Assembly: GCA_003149065.1 (NCBI GenBank)
Contig: QGFZ01000003.1
Span: 310,001-374,000, forward strand
Reading direction: 5' to 3'
Length of the DNA stretch: 64,000 nt
Source of the DNA: Ruminococcaceae bacterium R-25
GTDB lineage: Bacteria; Bacillota; Clostridia; Saccharofermentanales; Saccharofermentanaceae
Part shown: positions 17,492 to 25,861 of the stretch, one piece after another
Position numbering within the stretch: the stretch's first letter is position 1
Layout: each line of letters starts with the position of its first letter
The notes under the pieces: model-generated
The model's input: only the letters and a program-made list of their open reading frames with translations
What the model was told of the DNA's origin: nothing
Database searches by the model: none
Position numbers and translations under genes: made by a program

Positions 17492-18946
17492 ATGCGCGTA
17501 ATTGATAAGACAAAACAATTTCTAAATTTAGAGAAAGCCAAGATCAGGATCGGTCTTTTAAAGCTCGTTCTCGCAGTGCCTTTCTGGATCGTCATTGCAT
17601 CATTGCTCCTGATAGGCTTCGGCATCGGAAGGGCAGTCTATCTTTCCGGGTCCAGACCTGAACAGAAGGTTGCCAAGATGTGGCAGAGTAAATCTGATAC
17701 CTCTTTCAGACACATGGTGGTCTTTGCAGGCGGCAACAGGGCAAAGGGCGAGACTTCACCTATGACATATACCGGCGGCGGCAAGTCGATCCACCTGGGC
17801 GACCTGTCTTTGATGAGACAGAAACTGCAGGCTGCTGCAGATACCGGTTCAGGTGCGAACGGAAAGGTTATCTCCGGTTCTTCCAACAAGCTCAGAGGCT
17901 GGGAAGACTGCTATTCTTCGACGGTTAAGGCTCCCGTATCCTGCCTTGAAGTAATAGAAGGCAAGCAGACAAAGGTAAATACTGCAGAAGGCGTTGAGCT
18001 CGTTGCAGTAGGCGGTAACTACAGGGCATTCCATCCGTTCAGATACCTGTCAGGCGGATTCCTTCCCGAAGTTCCTGTCGATACTTACCAGGTAGTTATA
18101 AACGATGTCCTTGCATGGAAGTTCTACCGTTCATATGACGTAGTCGGACACCAATTGGAGATCAACGGCAAGATGTTTACGATAATTGGCGTCGTTGAAG
18201 AAAAGAACACCAAAGTTGCAGAACTTGCCGGCGAACAGGAGAACAGGGTATTCATATATTTCGGTGCTTTGGGCGCGCTTTACGGCGGCGATTCCAGCCA
18301 GATCCCCGAATCAAGCATGAACGGTGACTACGGCGATTACGGTGATTTTAGCGATATCGGAGGTTCTTCTGCTCCCGCAAATGATTCCGATAAAGATTAT
18401 GCTATCCAGTGCTATGAAGCTATGCTCCCTGAACTTGTTAAGGGTGTTGCAGTATCTGACTTTAAGAACGGACTGCCTTCTTATTCACTGACAAATCCGC
18501 AGGTCCTTGTAGTCAATGACACTGACCGTTTCAAGCTGACCAGGGTCCTCGATACGATGTTCCCGTTGGGAGAGACCGACAAGGAACGCCTGGGTTATGA
18601 ATTCCCTTATTGGGAAATAGCAACACAGATGACCGAGACAAGACTGTTCTACGATTATGTGATCACAGCCTTCGGTATCCTGCTGTTCCTCATCGGAATA
18701 GTCATGCTGGCTCTTAAGTTCCGTGCGAAAAAGACAGTTACTCCCGCAGAGCTCGTGCTGCTCGATGTTGAAGAGCTCCCTGCAGAAGACCTGCCCAAAG
18801 CAAAAGAACTTCCTTCTGCAAAAGAAGAGTCTGAAACAAAAGAACTGCCTGCAGCAAAAGAACAGTCTGAAACCAAGGAACTGCCTGCAGGTGAAGATAA
18901 GCCCGCTCTTGAAGAAGGCGATAAGATCTTAAAGCTCAAAGGCTGA
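17492..18946 (+). CDS. MacB-periplasmic-core-like membrane protein with repetitive C-terminal tail
   Basis: This 484-residue protein has one membrane helix near residues 25-48, a large extracellular domain resembling the MacB periplasmic core (segments such as AWKFYRSYDVVGHQLEIN and FTIIGVVEE), and a second helix near 390-412. It lacks the four-helix FtsX permease domain and any ATPase domain. The last 70 residues form a cytoplasmic tail of imperfect repeats around KELPAAKEQSETKELP. The ATG follows the HlyD stop by about 20 bases. It probably forms an extracytoplasmic complex with the HlyD-like protein. A role in export or in modifying the MalFG channel is inference. Confidence 0.75.
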   Translation: MRVIDKTKQFLNLEKAKIRIGLLKLVLAVPFWIVIASLLLIGFGIGRAVYLSGSRPEQKVAKMWQSKSDTSFRHMVVFAGGNRAKGETSPMTYTGGGKSIHLGDLSLMRQKLQAAADTGSGANGKVISGSSNKLRGWEDCYSSTVKAPVSCLEVIEGKQTKVNTAEGVELVAVGGNYRAFHPFRYLSGGFLPEVPVDTYQVVINDVLAWKFYRSYDVVGHQLEINGKMFTIIGVVEEKNTKVAELAGEQENRVFIYFGALGALYGGDSSQIPESSMNGDYGDYGDFSDIGGSSAPANDSDKDYAIQCYEAMLPELVKGVAVSDFKNGLPSYSLTNPQVLVVNDTDRFKLTRVLDTMFPLGETDKERLGYEFPYWEIATQMTETRLFYDYVITAFGILLFLIGIVMLALKFRAKKTVTPAELVLLDVEELPAEDLPKAKELPSAKEESETKELPAAKEQSETKELPAGEDKPALEEGDKILKLKG

Positions 18947-18987
18947 TTGCACCAGATTTCAGGATAGAATATTCAAGATAATTTCCT

Positions 18988-19025
18988 TATAATCCCTTTA
19001 GGCAATATTAGCCTGAAGGGATTAT
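18988..19025 (+). promoter_or_regulatory. -10 element and stem-loop covering the ribosome binding site of the 19028 gene
   Basis: TATAAT at 18988-18993 is followed by TAATCCCTTTAGGC (18990-19003), which can pair with GCCTGAAGGGATTA (19011-19024). The GAAGGG in the 3' arm is the only ribosome binding site for ATG 19028. The element could be a leader hairpin limiting translation, or a terminator of the upstream operon. A weak -35 (TAGAAT) sits 17 bases upstream. Confidence 0.5.
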
Positions 19026-19027
19026 TT

Positions 19028-20020
19028 ATGAACAAGACACTCGAAAAGATATTGGCAATAGTGCTCCTGGTAACAATGGTTGCCGGTCTTTCCGCGTGTT
19101 TTGAAGAAACGGGTTTCGGGAATGAATCAGCTTCTTATTCGACACAGAATACGATCCCTGTTTATAAGAGGTCATTTTTCGATGTTGCCCAGAATCCTTA
19201 CTATGCAACGCTTAAGGACAACGAAAAGAATGTCTATTCCCTGATCTTTGAAGAGCTTTACAAAGGCAGCCGGAAGTTCGAGTGTCCCGTTAAAACAAAT
19301 GCCGAAGAGCTCAGCTTAGCCATAGATGCCGTATTAAATGACCATCCCGATCTGTTCTGGCTGGACAACAAGTATTCATATTCCTACGATCCTGAAGATG
19401 GGAGCGTCAAGGAGATAACCTTTGAATTCTACGATTTTGCCGACACTCCGGATAAGCTCCATAAGGCTAAAGTCGCACTTGAAGAGGTCGCTGATTCTGT
19501 TACCAGCCAGGTGCGCCTTAAGACCACAATGGTCGAAAGGGAACTCTTTATTCACGATTATATCTGCCAGAATACGGTTTACGATGAAGCTGCACCTTAT
19601 AACCAGAGCGCTTATTCGTGCCTCGTAATGCACAAGTCCGTCTGCGCAGGCTATGCGAGAGCCTTCCAGTATCTTATGCAGAAGGCAGGATTTACCTGCT
19701 ACTATGTCGCAGGCAGAACGGAAGGGCTGAACGGACAGGTAATAAACGGAAGCAACGAGAGCGGGAGCCATTCCTGGAACATGGTCCTTTTAGACGGCGA
19801 ATACTATAACGTTGACTGCCTCTGGGACGATACCGCGAGCGATACTTACGGCAGCGCTATATATCCTTTTTTCAACTTGACTGATGAAGCTTTCAGGTAT
19901 CATACGAGAATAAGCATGGCAGTAGGCCTTCCAAAGTGCAACGGCACCAAATACAAGTATTCCAATTATTTCGGCAAGACCGTTGAAGCCGAGAGCATTG
20001 TTTTCGTTGACGAAGAGTGA
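19028..20020 (+). CDS. lipoprotein with transglutaminase-like domain, tandem copy 1
   Basis: This 330-residue lipoprotein has a signal peptide with lipobox GLSAC (Cys 24). The core belongs to the transglutaminase/peptidase-like superfamily, with C206 in SVCAGYARAF, H248 in GSHSWNM and D263 in YYNVDCLWDD forming the Cys-His-Asp triad. Surface-anchored members in Firmicutes are thought to cleave or crosslink cell-wall or surface proteins. It is about half identical to the gene at 20077, and both have a hairpin over the ribosome binding site, so the pair arose by tandem duplication. The substrate is unknown. Confidence 0.85.
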   Translation: MNKTLEKILAIVLLVTMVAGLSACFEETGFGNESASYSTQNTIPVYKRSFFDVAQNPYYATLKDNEKNVYSLIFEELYKGSRKFECPVKTNAEELSLAIDAVLNDHPDLFWLDNKYSYSYDPEDGSVKEITFEFYDFADTPDKLHKAKVALEEVADSVTSQVRLKTTMVERELFIHDYICQNTVYDEAAPYNQSAYSCLVMHKSVCAGYARAFQYLMQKAGFTCYYVAGRTEGLNGQVINGSNESGSHSWNMVLLDGEYYNVDCLWDDTASDTYGSAIYPFFNLTDEAFRYHTRISMAVGLPKCNGTKYKYSNYFGKTVEAESIVFVDEE

Positions 20021-20045
20021 CATCAGGCGATCTTTCCCTTATAAT
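20017..20045 (+). promoter_or_regulatory. promoter of the second transglutaminase-like lipoprotein
   Basis: GTGACA (20017-20022) and TATAAT (20040-20045) are 17 bases apart. The -35 element overlaps the stop codon of the upstream gene. This would give the second copy its own transcription. Confidence 0.65.
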
Positions 20046-20047
20046 GC

Positions 20048-20076
20048 CCCTTAGATTAAATTCTGAGGGAGTTTTT
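20048..20076 (+). promoter_or_regulatory. stem-loop over the ribosome binding site of the 20077 gene
   Basis: CCCTTAGA (20048-20055) pairs with TCTGAGGG (20062-20069) with one G-U pair and a 6-base loop; GAGGGAG is the ribosome binding site of ATG 20077. GTTTTTAT follows, so it could also act as an intrinsic terminator for the upstream gene. It parallels the element at 18990-19024. Confidence 0.5.
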
Positions 20077-21141
20077 ATGAAGAAGAAATTAGTTAAGTTT
20101 GTATCAGTTTTGCTTATGTTAGCTGTCGTTTCAGGTCTTTGTGCCTGCGACGAATTCGATGACTATGATGATGATTATGGCAATGGCAATGGCTATAACG
20201 ATAATTATGACGATGAATCAGATGATGATTATGACGAAGATTATGATGATTATGACGATGATTCAGAGGATCCCACAGAAGCTGCGGGCGGTACAGCCGT
20301 AGTTTCTGATTTCAATGCGGAACAGTATCCGTATTATGCTGTACTCGACTCCAAGGAGAAAGCCGTTTATTCACTGCTTTACGAAGGACTTTCCAAAGGC
20401 AGCAAGAAGATTGACTGCCAAAAGGCTAAGGCCAACGAATCGCAGCTTACAAAAGCTATAGATGCTGTGCTCAACGACCATGCTGAGCTTTTCTGGATCG
20501 ATAACCAGTACGAATTTACATACGATTCCGGTGACGAGATCATCGATGATGTAACTTTTGATTTCTTTGATTTTGCAAGTACGCCCGATAAGCTTAACGC
20601 TGCAAAAGCAGCATTTGAGAAGGCGGCAGACGATATCCTTGCCGGTATCGGAACCCAGAAGTCTGCGGTTGAGTACGAACGTGCCATTCACGACTATATC
20701 TGCAAGAACACCGATTACGATGAATCCGCTCCCTATAACCAGAGCGCATATTCAGTAATCGTTCTTCACAAATCTGTCTGCGCAGGCTATTCAAAGGCAT
20801 TCCAGTATCTCCTGAACAAGAAGGGAATTACCTGCTATTACATACCCGGAACAACTACTGACTCCAGCATTGGAGGAGAAGACGGCGCACATGCCTGGAA
20901 TATCATCTATCTGGACGGCGAGTACTATAACGTTGACGTTCTTTGGGATGACTCGGCAAGTGAGACCATGGAGGAAGATGTTTACCCGTTCTTCAACCTG
21001 ACTGACAGTGCATTTTTATATCATACAAGAGACAACCTGGCTCAGTCCCTGCCTAAGTGTACAGGCACAAAATATAAGTATTCCAACTGTTTCGGCAAGA
21101 CTGTGGAAGTCGAAGAGCTCGAATTCGAGGACGCAGCATAA
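20077..21141 (+). CDS. lipoprotein with transglutaminase-like domain and Asp/Tyr-rich linker, tandem copy 2
   Basis: From ATG 20077 (GAGGGAG site) this is a 354-residue protein. The signal peptide ends GLCAC, with the lipidated Cys probably at residue 24. Residues about 25-68 are an extremely acidic Asp/Tyr/Gly-rich stretch encoded by low-complexity GAT/TAT repeats. The transglutaminase-like domain follows, with SVCAGYSKAF, HAWNIIYLDG and YYNVDVLWDD supplying Cys, His and Asp. It is a paralogue of 19028-20020, which lacks the acidic linker. The linker may bind divalent cations or span the cell wall; that is conjecture. Confidence 0.85.
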   Translation: MKKKLVKFVSVLLMLAVVSGLCACDEFDDYDDDYGNGNGYNDNYDDESDDDYDEDYDDYDDDSEDPTEAAGGTAVVSDFNAEQYPYYAVLDSKEKAVYSLLYEGLSKGSKKIDCQKAKANESQLTKAIDAVLNDHAELFWIDNQYEFTYDSGDEIIDDVTFDFFDFASTPDKLNAAKAAFEKAADDILAGIGTQKSAVEYERAIHDYICKNTDYDESAPYNQSAYSVIVLHKSVCAGYSKAFQYLLNKKGITCYYIPGTTTDSSIGGEDGAHAWNIIYLDGEYYNVDVLWDDSASETMEEDVYPFFNLTDSAFLYHTRDNLAQSLPKCTGTKYKYSNCFGKTVEVEELEFEDAA

Positions 21142-21194
21142 GAAAATCCGTCTTTGACATTTTCTTTCTTAATTATTTTTCTTAAGGGTATTTG

Positions 21195-21228
21195 TTTAAA
21201 CCTGTGTAGATTTGTCGTATAATCTACA
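21195..21228 (+). promoter_or_regulatory. iorA promoter with palindromic operator candidate
   Basis: TTTAAA (21195-21200) and TATAAT (21218-21223) are 17 bases apart. TGTAGATT (21205-21212) and AATCTACA (21221-21228) form a perfect 8-base inverted repeat with an 8-base spacer that overlaps the -10 box, a position suited to repression. No regulator gene is adjacent. Confidence 0.65.
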
Positions 21229-21268
21229 AATTGATTTATGTATAAACTCATATCCTAGGAGAAGAAAC

Positions 21269-23023
21269 ATGAAAGAACTAATGCTTGGAAACAAGGCTAT
21301 TGCCAGAGGTCTTTATGAGGCCGGCGTAGCAGTCGCAAGTTCGTACCCCGGCACTCCCAGTACTGAGACTACTGAAGAAGCTGCCAAGTTCGAAGAGATC
21401 TACTGCGAATGGGCACCTAACGAGAAGGTCGCTATGGAGACCGCTTTCGGTGCTTCCAGGGCAGGAAAGAGATCTTACTGTGCAATGAAGCACGTAGGTC
21501 TTAACGTTGCAGCAGACCCGCTCTTCACAATGAGCTACACAGGCGTTAATGCCGGAATGGTAATTCTCGTTGCAGACGACCCGGGAATGCACTCTTCACA
21601 GAACGAGCAGGATTCAAGACACTATGCGATCGCTGCAAAGATGCCTATGTTGGAACCCGCTGATTCCCAGGAAGCAAAAGACTTCATTATCGAAGCTTAC
21701 GATATTTCCGAGCAGTTCGATACTCCCGTACTCATCAAGATGTGCACGAGAGTTGCTCACTCCCAGTCAGTCGTAGAGACAGGCGAGAGGATCGAAGTTC
21801 CGGTAAAGCCTTATGTTAAGGATGCAGGCAAGTACGTAATGGTACCTGCAAATGCCAAGAGACGTCACCCTATCGTTGAGGAGAGAACACAAAAGCTCAT
21901 TGCTTTTGCTGAGGAATCTTCCCTCAACCGCGTAGAAGAAGGTTCCGATACTTCAATGGGTATCATCACTTCTTCCACTTCATACCAGTATGTTAAGGAA
22001 GTATTCGGAGATAAGTATCCGGTATTGAAGATCGGTCTTATCAATCCTCTTCCCGTACAGAAGATCAAGGACTTCGCAGCTAAGGTCGGTAAGCTCGTAG
22101 TTGTAGAAGAACTCGATCCCATCATCGAAACACACTGCAAGACATTGGGTCTTGAAGTTACAGGCAAGGATTTATTCCCGCTTATCGACGAGTTCTCACA
22201 GGGCCTCATCGCTGCCAAGCTGGGTCTCCCTGAGAAGCCCGCTTGCAAGCCCATCGAAGGACTTCCCGGAAGACCGCCGGCAATGTGCGCAGGCTGCCCT
22301 CACAGAGGAATGTTCTATGTCCTTTCCAAGCTCAAGCTCACAGTCATGGGCGATATCGGATGCTATACATTAGGTGCCACACCTCCGCTCTGCGCTATCG
22401 ATACAACAGAGTGCATGGGTGCTTCCATAAGCTCCCTCCACGGCTTCAATAAGGCTCTGGGCGCTGACGCAGAAAAGAAGACAGTTGCTGTCATCGGTGA
22501 CTCCACATTCATGCATTCAGGCATGACAGGTCTTGCTAATATCGCATATAACCAGACCAATTCAACAGTCATCATCCTTGATAACTCCATCACTGGTATG
22601 ACAGGCCACCAGCAGAATCCTACAACAGGATTCAACCTCCGTGGCGACCCGGCAGGAAAGATCGATCTCGAAGCTCTCGTACGTGCTATGGGCATCAACA
22701 GAGTAAGAGTCGTAGATCCTTATAACCTCGCTGAGGCTGAAGCAGCAGTCAAGGAAGAACTCGCAGCAGAAGAGCCTTCCGTAATCATCTCCAGAAGACC
22801 CTGCGCACTCCTTAAGAAGGTTAAGCGCGGTGAGCCTATCCAGGTTAACCCCGACAAGTGCAAGTCCTGCAAGGCATGCATGAAGTTAGGTTGCCCTGCA
22901 ATCTCATTCAAGGACGGACACGCTCATGTTGACACGACACAGTGCTTCGGCTGCAAGGTATGCAGCGAGCTCTGTAAGTTCGGCGCTTTCGAGAATTTGA
23001 ACGGGGAGGCAATCACATGGTAA
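21269..23023 (+). CDS. iorA: indolepyruvate ferredoxin oxidoreductase, alpha subunit
   Basis: This 584-residue protein starts at ATG 21269 after AGGAG. The N-terminal pyrimidine domain begins GNKAIARGLYEAGV and includes SSYPGTPSTE. A TPP-binding domain is around residues 350-530 (GDIGCYTLG, IGDSTFMHSG, ILDNSITGMTG), and two [4Fe-4S] ferredoxin motifs are at the C-terminus (CKSCKACMKLGCP and CFGCKVCSELC). With iorB it converts arylpyruvates from aromatic amino acids plus CoA to arylacetyl-CoA, CO2 and reduced ferredoxin. It is the first gene of a five-gene operon ending at 25787. The length fits the family. Confidence 0.96.
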   Translation: MKELMLGNKAIARGLYEAGVAVASSYPGTPSTETTEEAAKFEEIYCEWAPNEKVAMETAFGASRAGKRSYCAMKHVGLNVAADPLFTMSYTGVNAGMVILVADDPGMHSSQNEQDSRHYAIAAKMPMLEPADSQEAKDFIIEAYDISEQFDTPVLIKMCTRVAHSQSVVETGERIEVPVKPYVKDAGKYVMVPANAKRRHPIVEERTQKLIAFAEESSLNRVEEGSDTSMGIITSSTSYQYVKEVFGDKYPVLKIGLINPLPVQKIKDFAAKVGKLVVVEELDPIIETHCKTLGLEVTGKDLFPLIDEFSQGLIAAKLGLPEKPACKPIEGLPGRPPAMCAGCPHRGMFYVLSKLKLTVMGDIGCYTLGATPPLCAIDTTECMGASISSLHGFNKALGADAEKKTVAVIGDSTFMHSGMTGLANIAYNQTNSTVIILDNSITGMTGHQQNPTTGFNLRGDPAGKIDLEALVRAMGINRVRVVDPYNLAEAEAAVKEELAAEEPSVIISRRPCALLKKVKRGEPIQVNPDKCKSCKACMKLGCPAISFKDGHAHVDTTQCFGCKVCSELCKFGAFENLNGEAITW

Positions 23024-23592
23024 CAAGCATAATGATAGTAGGCGTAGGCGGACAGGGTTCCCTCCTCGCAAGTAAGTTGTTGGGAAGAGCCGCAATGGAC
23101 AAGGGCTATGACGTTAAGGTCTCAGAGGTTCACGGTATGAGCCAGAGAGGCGGAAGCGTTGTAACTTACGTTAAGTTCGGCGATAAGGTTAATTCCCCCA
23201 TCATCGACAAGGGCGAAGCTGACTACATCATCTCTTTCGAGCTCTTGGAAGCTGCAAGATATGTTCAGTTCTTAAAACCCGGCGGACAGATCGTCACAAA
23301 CTCACAGCAGATCGATCCTATGCCCGTAATCGCAGGCACAGCTGAGTATCCCCAGGGCCTCATCGAGAAGATGGAAGCAGCAGGCGCTAAGGTAGATGCA
23401 ATCGATGCTCTCACGATCGCTGAGCAGGCAGGTTCATCCAAGGCAACAAATATCGTCCTCATGGGTGTCTTCTCAAAGTACATCTCTGAGATCAGCAAGG
23501 AAGAATGGATTAAGGCTGTTGAAGCTTCTGTTCCTGCAAAGTTCCTTGAACTTAACATGAAAGCCTTCGAGATGGGCCTCGCGGCTGAGTAA
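23017..23592 (+). CDS. iorB: indolepyruvate ferredoxin oxidoreductase, beta subunit
   Basis: This 191-residue gamma-type 2-oxoacid oxidoreductase domain opens with the nucleotide-binding-like GVGGQGSLLASKLLG and has EVHGMSQRGGSV, the typical family segment. The ATG lies inside the last codons of iorA, with GGGGAGG just upstream, so translation is coupled. It completes the IorAB complex that transfers electrons from arylpyruvate decarboxylation to ferredoxin in the cytosol. Confidence 0.95.
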   Translation: MVTSIMIVGVGGQGSLLASKLLGRAAMDKGYDVKVSEVHGMSQRGGSVVTYVKFGDKVNSPIIDKGEADYIISFELLEAARYVQFLKPGGQIVTNSQQIDPMPVIAGTAEYPQGLIEKMEAAGAKVDAIDALTIAEQAGSSKATNIVLMGVFSKYISEISKEEWIKAVEASVPAKFLELNMKAFEMGLAAE

Positions 23593-23600
23593 GGAGCACT

Positions 23601-24014
23601 ATGGCTAACAGTCTCGAAGAGGTAAGAAAGTTTTTCGAGGGCGACAAGTACGCCACGGAAGCTACAGGAATCGTTATCGAGAAGGCTGAAAAGGGCCACA
23701 GCGTTGTATCCCTTATGCCCAACAGCAGACATCTTAACGCTGTCGGAGGCCTGATGGGCGCAGTCTATTACACAATGGCTGATTTCGCATTCGCCGTTGC
23801 TGAGAACTGCATACTCGACTCCGATACGATCACTGTTACACAGGCAACACAGATGAATTTCTTGAGGTCCTGGCACGGCGGCAAGATCACTTGCACAGCC
23901 GACATCGTCAAGGACGGAAGATATATCTGTTTATACGAGGTAAAGGCCTTCGATAAGGATGGCACTGAACTCGCACTTATCATCGTCAACGGTTTTAAGA
24001 CCGCGCGAAAATAA
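23601..24014 (+). CDS. PaaI-family hotdog thioesterase
   Basis: This 137-residue single hotdog-fold protein has the PaaI-type active-site segment HLNAVGGLMGAVYYTMAD (about 46-63). It probably hydrolyses arylacetyl-CoA or another acyl-CoA produced by the operon, releasing the arylacetate. GGAG precedes the ATG, and the gene begins 8 bases after iorB. Its position between iorAB and the CoA ligase fits a role in balancing free acid and thioester. The exact substrate is inferred from context. Confidence 0.85.
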   Translation: MANSLEEVRKFFEGDKYATEATGIVIEKAEKGHSVVSLMPNSRHLNAVGGLMGAVYYTMADFAFAVAENCILDSDTITVTQATQMNFLRSWHGGKITCTADIVKDGRYICLYEVKAFDKDGTELALIIVNGFKTARK

Positions 24015-24041
24015 TCATCCCGCTTAAGGAGGGACCATTTT

Positions 24042-25343
24042 ATGATTTGGAACGAAGCAAAGGAGTGCATGTCACGTGACGAACTTGAAGCGCTTCAGAG
24101 CGCAAGACTCGTCAAGCAGGTAAACCGCGTTTACCACAACGTTGAGTATTACCGCAAGAAGATGCAGGCAGCAGGCTTGGAGCCCGGAGATATTAAGGGT
24201 ATAGAAGACCTCGATAAGCTGCCTTACACCACTTATCAGGATCTAAGAGACACTTACCCCTTTGGTTTGGCTGCAGCACCCAGATCAGAACTGGTCCGTG
24301 TTCACGCATCTTCAGGTACAACAGGCAAGCCCAAGATCGCAGTCTACACAAGACGCGATATCGATATCTGGGCTGAGTGCGTTGCAAGATGCCTCTCAAT
24401 GGCAGGAATCACAAAGGATGACATTATCCAGGTAGGTTACGGCTACGGCCTCTTCACAGGCGGTCTCGGAGCTCACTACGGTGCAGAGTACCTCGGCGCA
24501 ATGGTTCTTCCTATGTCCACAGGCAACACACAGAAGCTCATCGACATGATGATCGACTGTGACGTTACATCTATCGCATGCACACCTTCTTATCTCCTGC
24601 ATGTTGCAGAAGACCTTGAGAAGGCGGGCCTTGTAGATAAGATCAAGCTTAAGTCCGCTATCTGTGGTGCAGAGCCCTGGACAGACGAGATGCGTGACCA
24701 GATGGAGTCAAGACTCCACATCAAGGCATACGACATATACGGTCTCACAGAGATGATGGGCCCCGGCGTTGCATGCGACTGCGAATACCACAAGGGTCTC
24801 CACATCTGGGAAGATCACTTCCTCCCGGAGATCATCGACCCTGCAACACAGAAGCAGCTTCCTAAGGGTTCAGACGGCGAGCTCGTTATCACCAACCTCA
24901 CAAAGGAAGGCATGCCTCTCATCCGTTACAGAACAAAGGACTTAACATCGATCGAGTATGACAAGTGCGAGTGCGGACGTACGATGGCAAGGATCCAGCG
25001 CTTCAGAGGAAGATCCGATGACATGCTCATCATCCGCGGCGTAAACGTTTTCCCTTCACAGGTAGAGGCAGCTCTCCTTACAGTAGAAGGAACAACACCT
25101 CACTATATGCTCGTTGTTGACCGTGTTGACAACACAGATACTCTCGAAGTTCAGGTTGAAGTTGCAGAGAACGTCTTCACAGACGAGATCAAGTCTTTGG
25201 AGAAGCTCTCAAAGGCTGTTCACGACAAGCTCAAGATGGCAATCGGCCTTAATGCAAAGGTCAAGCTCGTTGAGCCCAACGGCCTTGAGCATTTTGACGG
25301 CAAGAGCAAGCACGTTACAGACAAGCGTAAGCTTTATCAATAA
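24042..25343 (+). CDS. paaK: phenylacetate--CoA ligase (arylacetyl-CoA synthetase)
   Basis: This 433-residue adenylate-forming enzyme has the AMP-binding loop SSGTTGKPKIAVYT (about 88-101), YGLTEMMGPG, and the C-terminal domain with GRSDDMLIIRGVNVFPSQVE. That is the PaaK signature. It forms arylacetyl-CoA from arylacetate, CoA and ATP, or in the reverse sense can gain ATP from the thioester made by IorAB, which is an energy-conserving route in amino-acid fermenters. AAGGAGGG precedes the ATG. The fourth gene of the ior operon. Confidence 0.93.
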   Translation: MIWNEAKECMSRDELEALQSARLVKQVNRVYHNVEYYRKKMQAAGLEPGDIKGIEDLDKLPYTTYQDLRDTYPFGLAAAPRSELVRVHASSGTTGKPKIAVYTRRDIDIWAECVARCLSMAGITKDDIIQVGYGYGLFTGGLGAHYGAEYLGAMVLPMSTGNTQKLIDMMIDCDVTSIACTPSYLLHVAEDLEKAGLVDKIKLKSAICGAEPWTDEMRDQMESRLHIKAYDIYGLTEMMGPGVACDCEYHKGLHIWEDHFLPEIIDPATQKQLPKGSDGELVITNLTKEGMPLIRYRTKDLTSIEYDKCECGRTMARIQRFRGRSDDMLIIRGVNVFPSQVEAALLTVEGTTPHYMLVVDRVDNTDTLEVQVEVAENVFTDEIKSLEKLSKAVHDKLKMAIGLNAKVKLVEPNGLEHFDGKSKHVTDKRKLYQ

Positions 25344-25364
25344 TTTCATGGGGAGGTACCACTT

Positions 25365-25787
25365 ATGTTCGTAAAGCAGATTTCAGTTTTCCTCGAAAAC
25401 ACTGAAGGCAGACTTGATGAGGTCTTGAAGATCCTTGCCCAGGGCGGTATCGACCTTCTCTCTGCAAGCCTTGCAGACACAATGGAATACGGCGTTCTCC
25501 GTCTCCTTTCAAAAGATCCGGACAAAGCAAAGCAGATCTTAAAGGATGCAGGCTTTGCAGCACGTATCGATGAAGTTATCGCAGTCGTAGTTCCTGACGC
25601 TGTAGGTTCTCTTGCAAAGGTCGTTGGCATGATCCACGCTGCAGGCATCAATATCAGCTACATTTATGGTCTTTCCATTGACGGCGAAGGCGCTCCTATC
25701 GCCATCAAGACAGATGATAACGCAAAGGCAGAAGCTATCCTGAATGCTGCCGGCGTTACAACTCTCGGCATGGAAGATCTGCAGTAA
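25365..25787 (+). CDS. tandem ACT-domain protein
   Basis: This 140-residue protein is made of two ACT domains (about 1-68 and 70-138), beginning FVKQISVFLENTEGRLDEVL. ACT domains bind amino acids. A small ACT protein next to paaK is common in anaerobes, and it probably senses aromatic amino acids to adjust the pathway. GGGGAGG precedes the ATG. Last gene of the operon, followed by a strong terminator. The ligand is inferred, not seen. Confidence 0.9.
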   Translation: MFVKQISVFLENTEGRLDEVLKILAQGGIDLLSASLADTMEYGVLRLLSKDPDKAKQILKDAGFAARIDEVIAVVVPDAVGSLAKVVGMIHAAGINISYIYGLSIDGEGAPIAIKTDDNAKAEAILNAAGVTTLGMEDLQ

Positions 25788-25808
25788 GGATTTTGAGTTG
25801 AATAATAT

Positions 25809-25845
25809 TAAGGCTGTCTTCGGTTGAAGGCAGCCTTATTTTTTG
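25809..25845 (+). terminator. terminator of the ior operon
   Basis: AAGGCTGTCTTC (25810-25821) pairs with GAAGGCAGCCTT (25826-25837) around GGTT and is followed by ATTTTTTT. Confidence 0.92.
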
Positions 25846-25861
25846 AATTTAAAATGTCAGA

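Noticed and set aside
20150..20280. Low-complexity GAT/TAT repeats considered as a CRISPR or tandem array
   Set aside because: It is in frame within the lipoprotein gene and encodes an Asp/Tyr-rich linker; there are no spacers.
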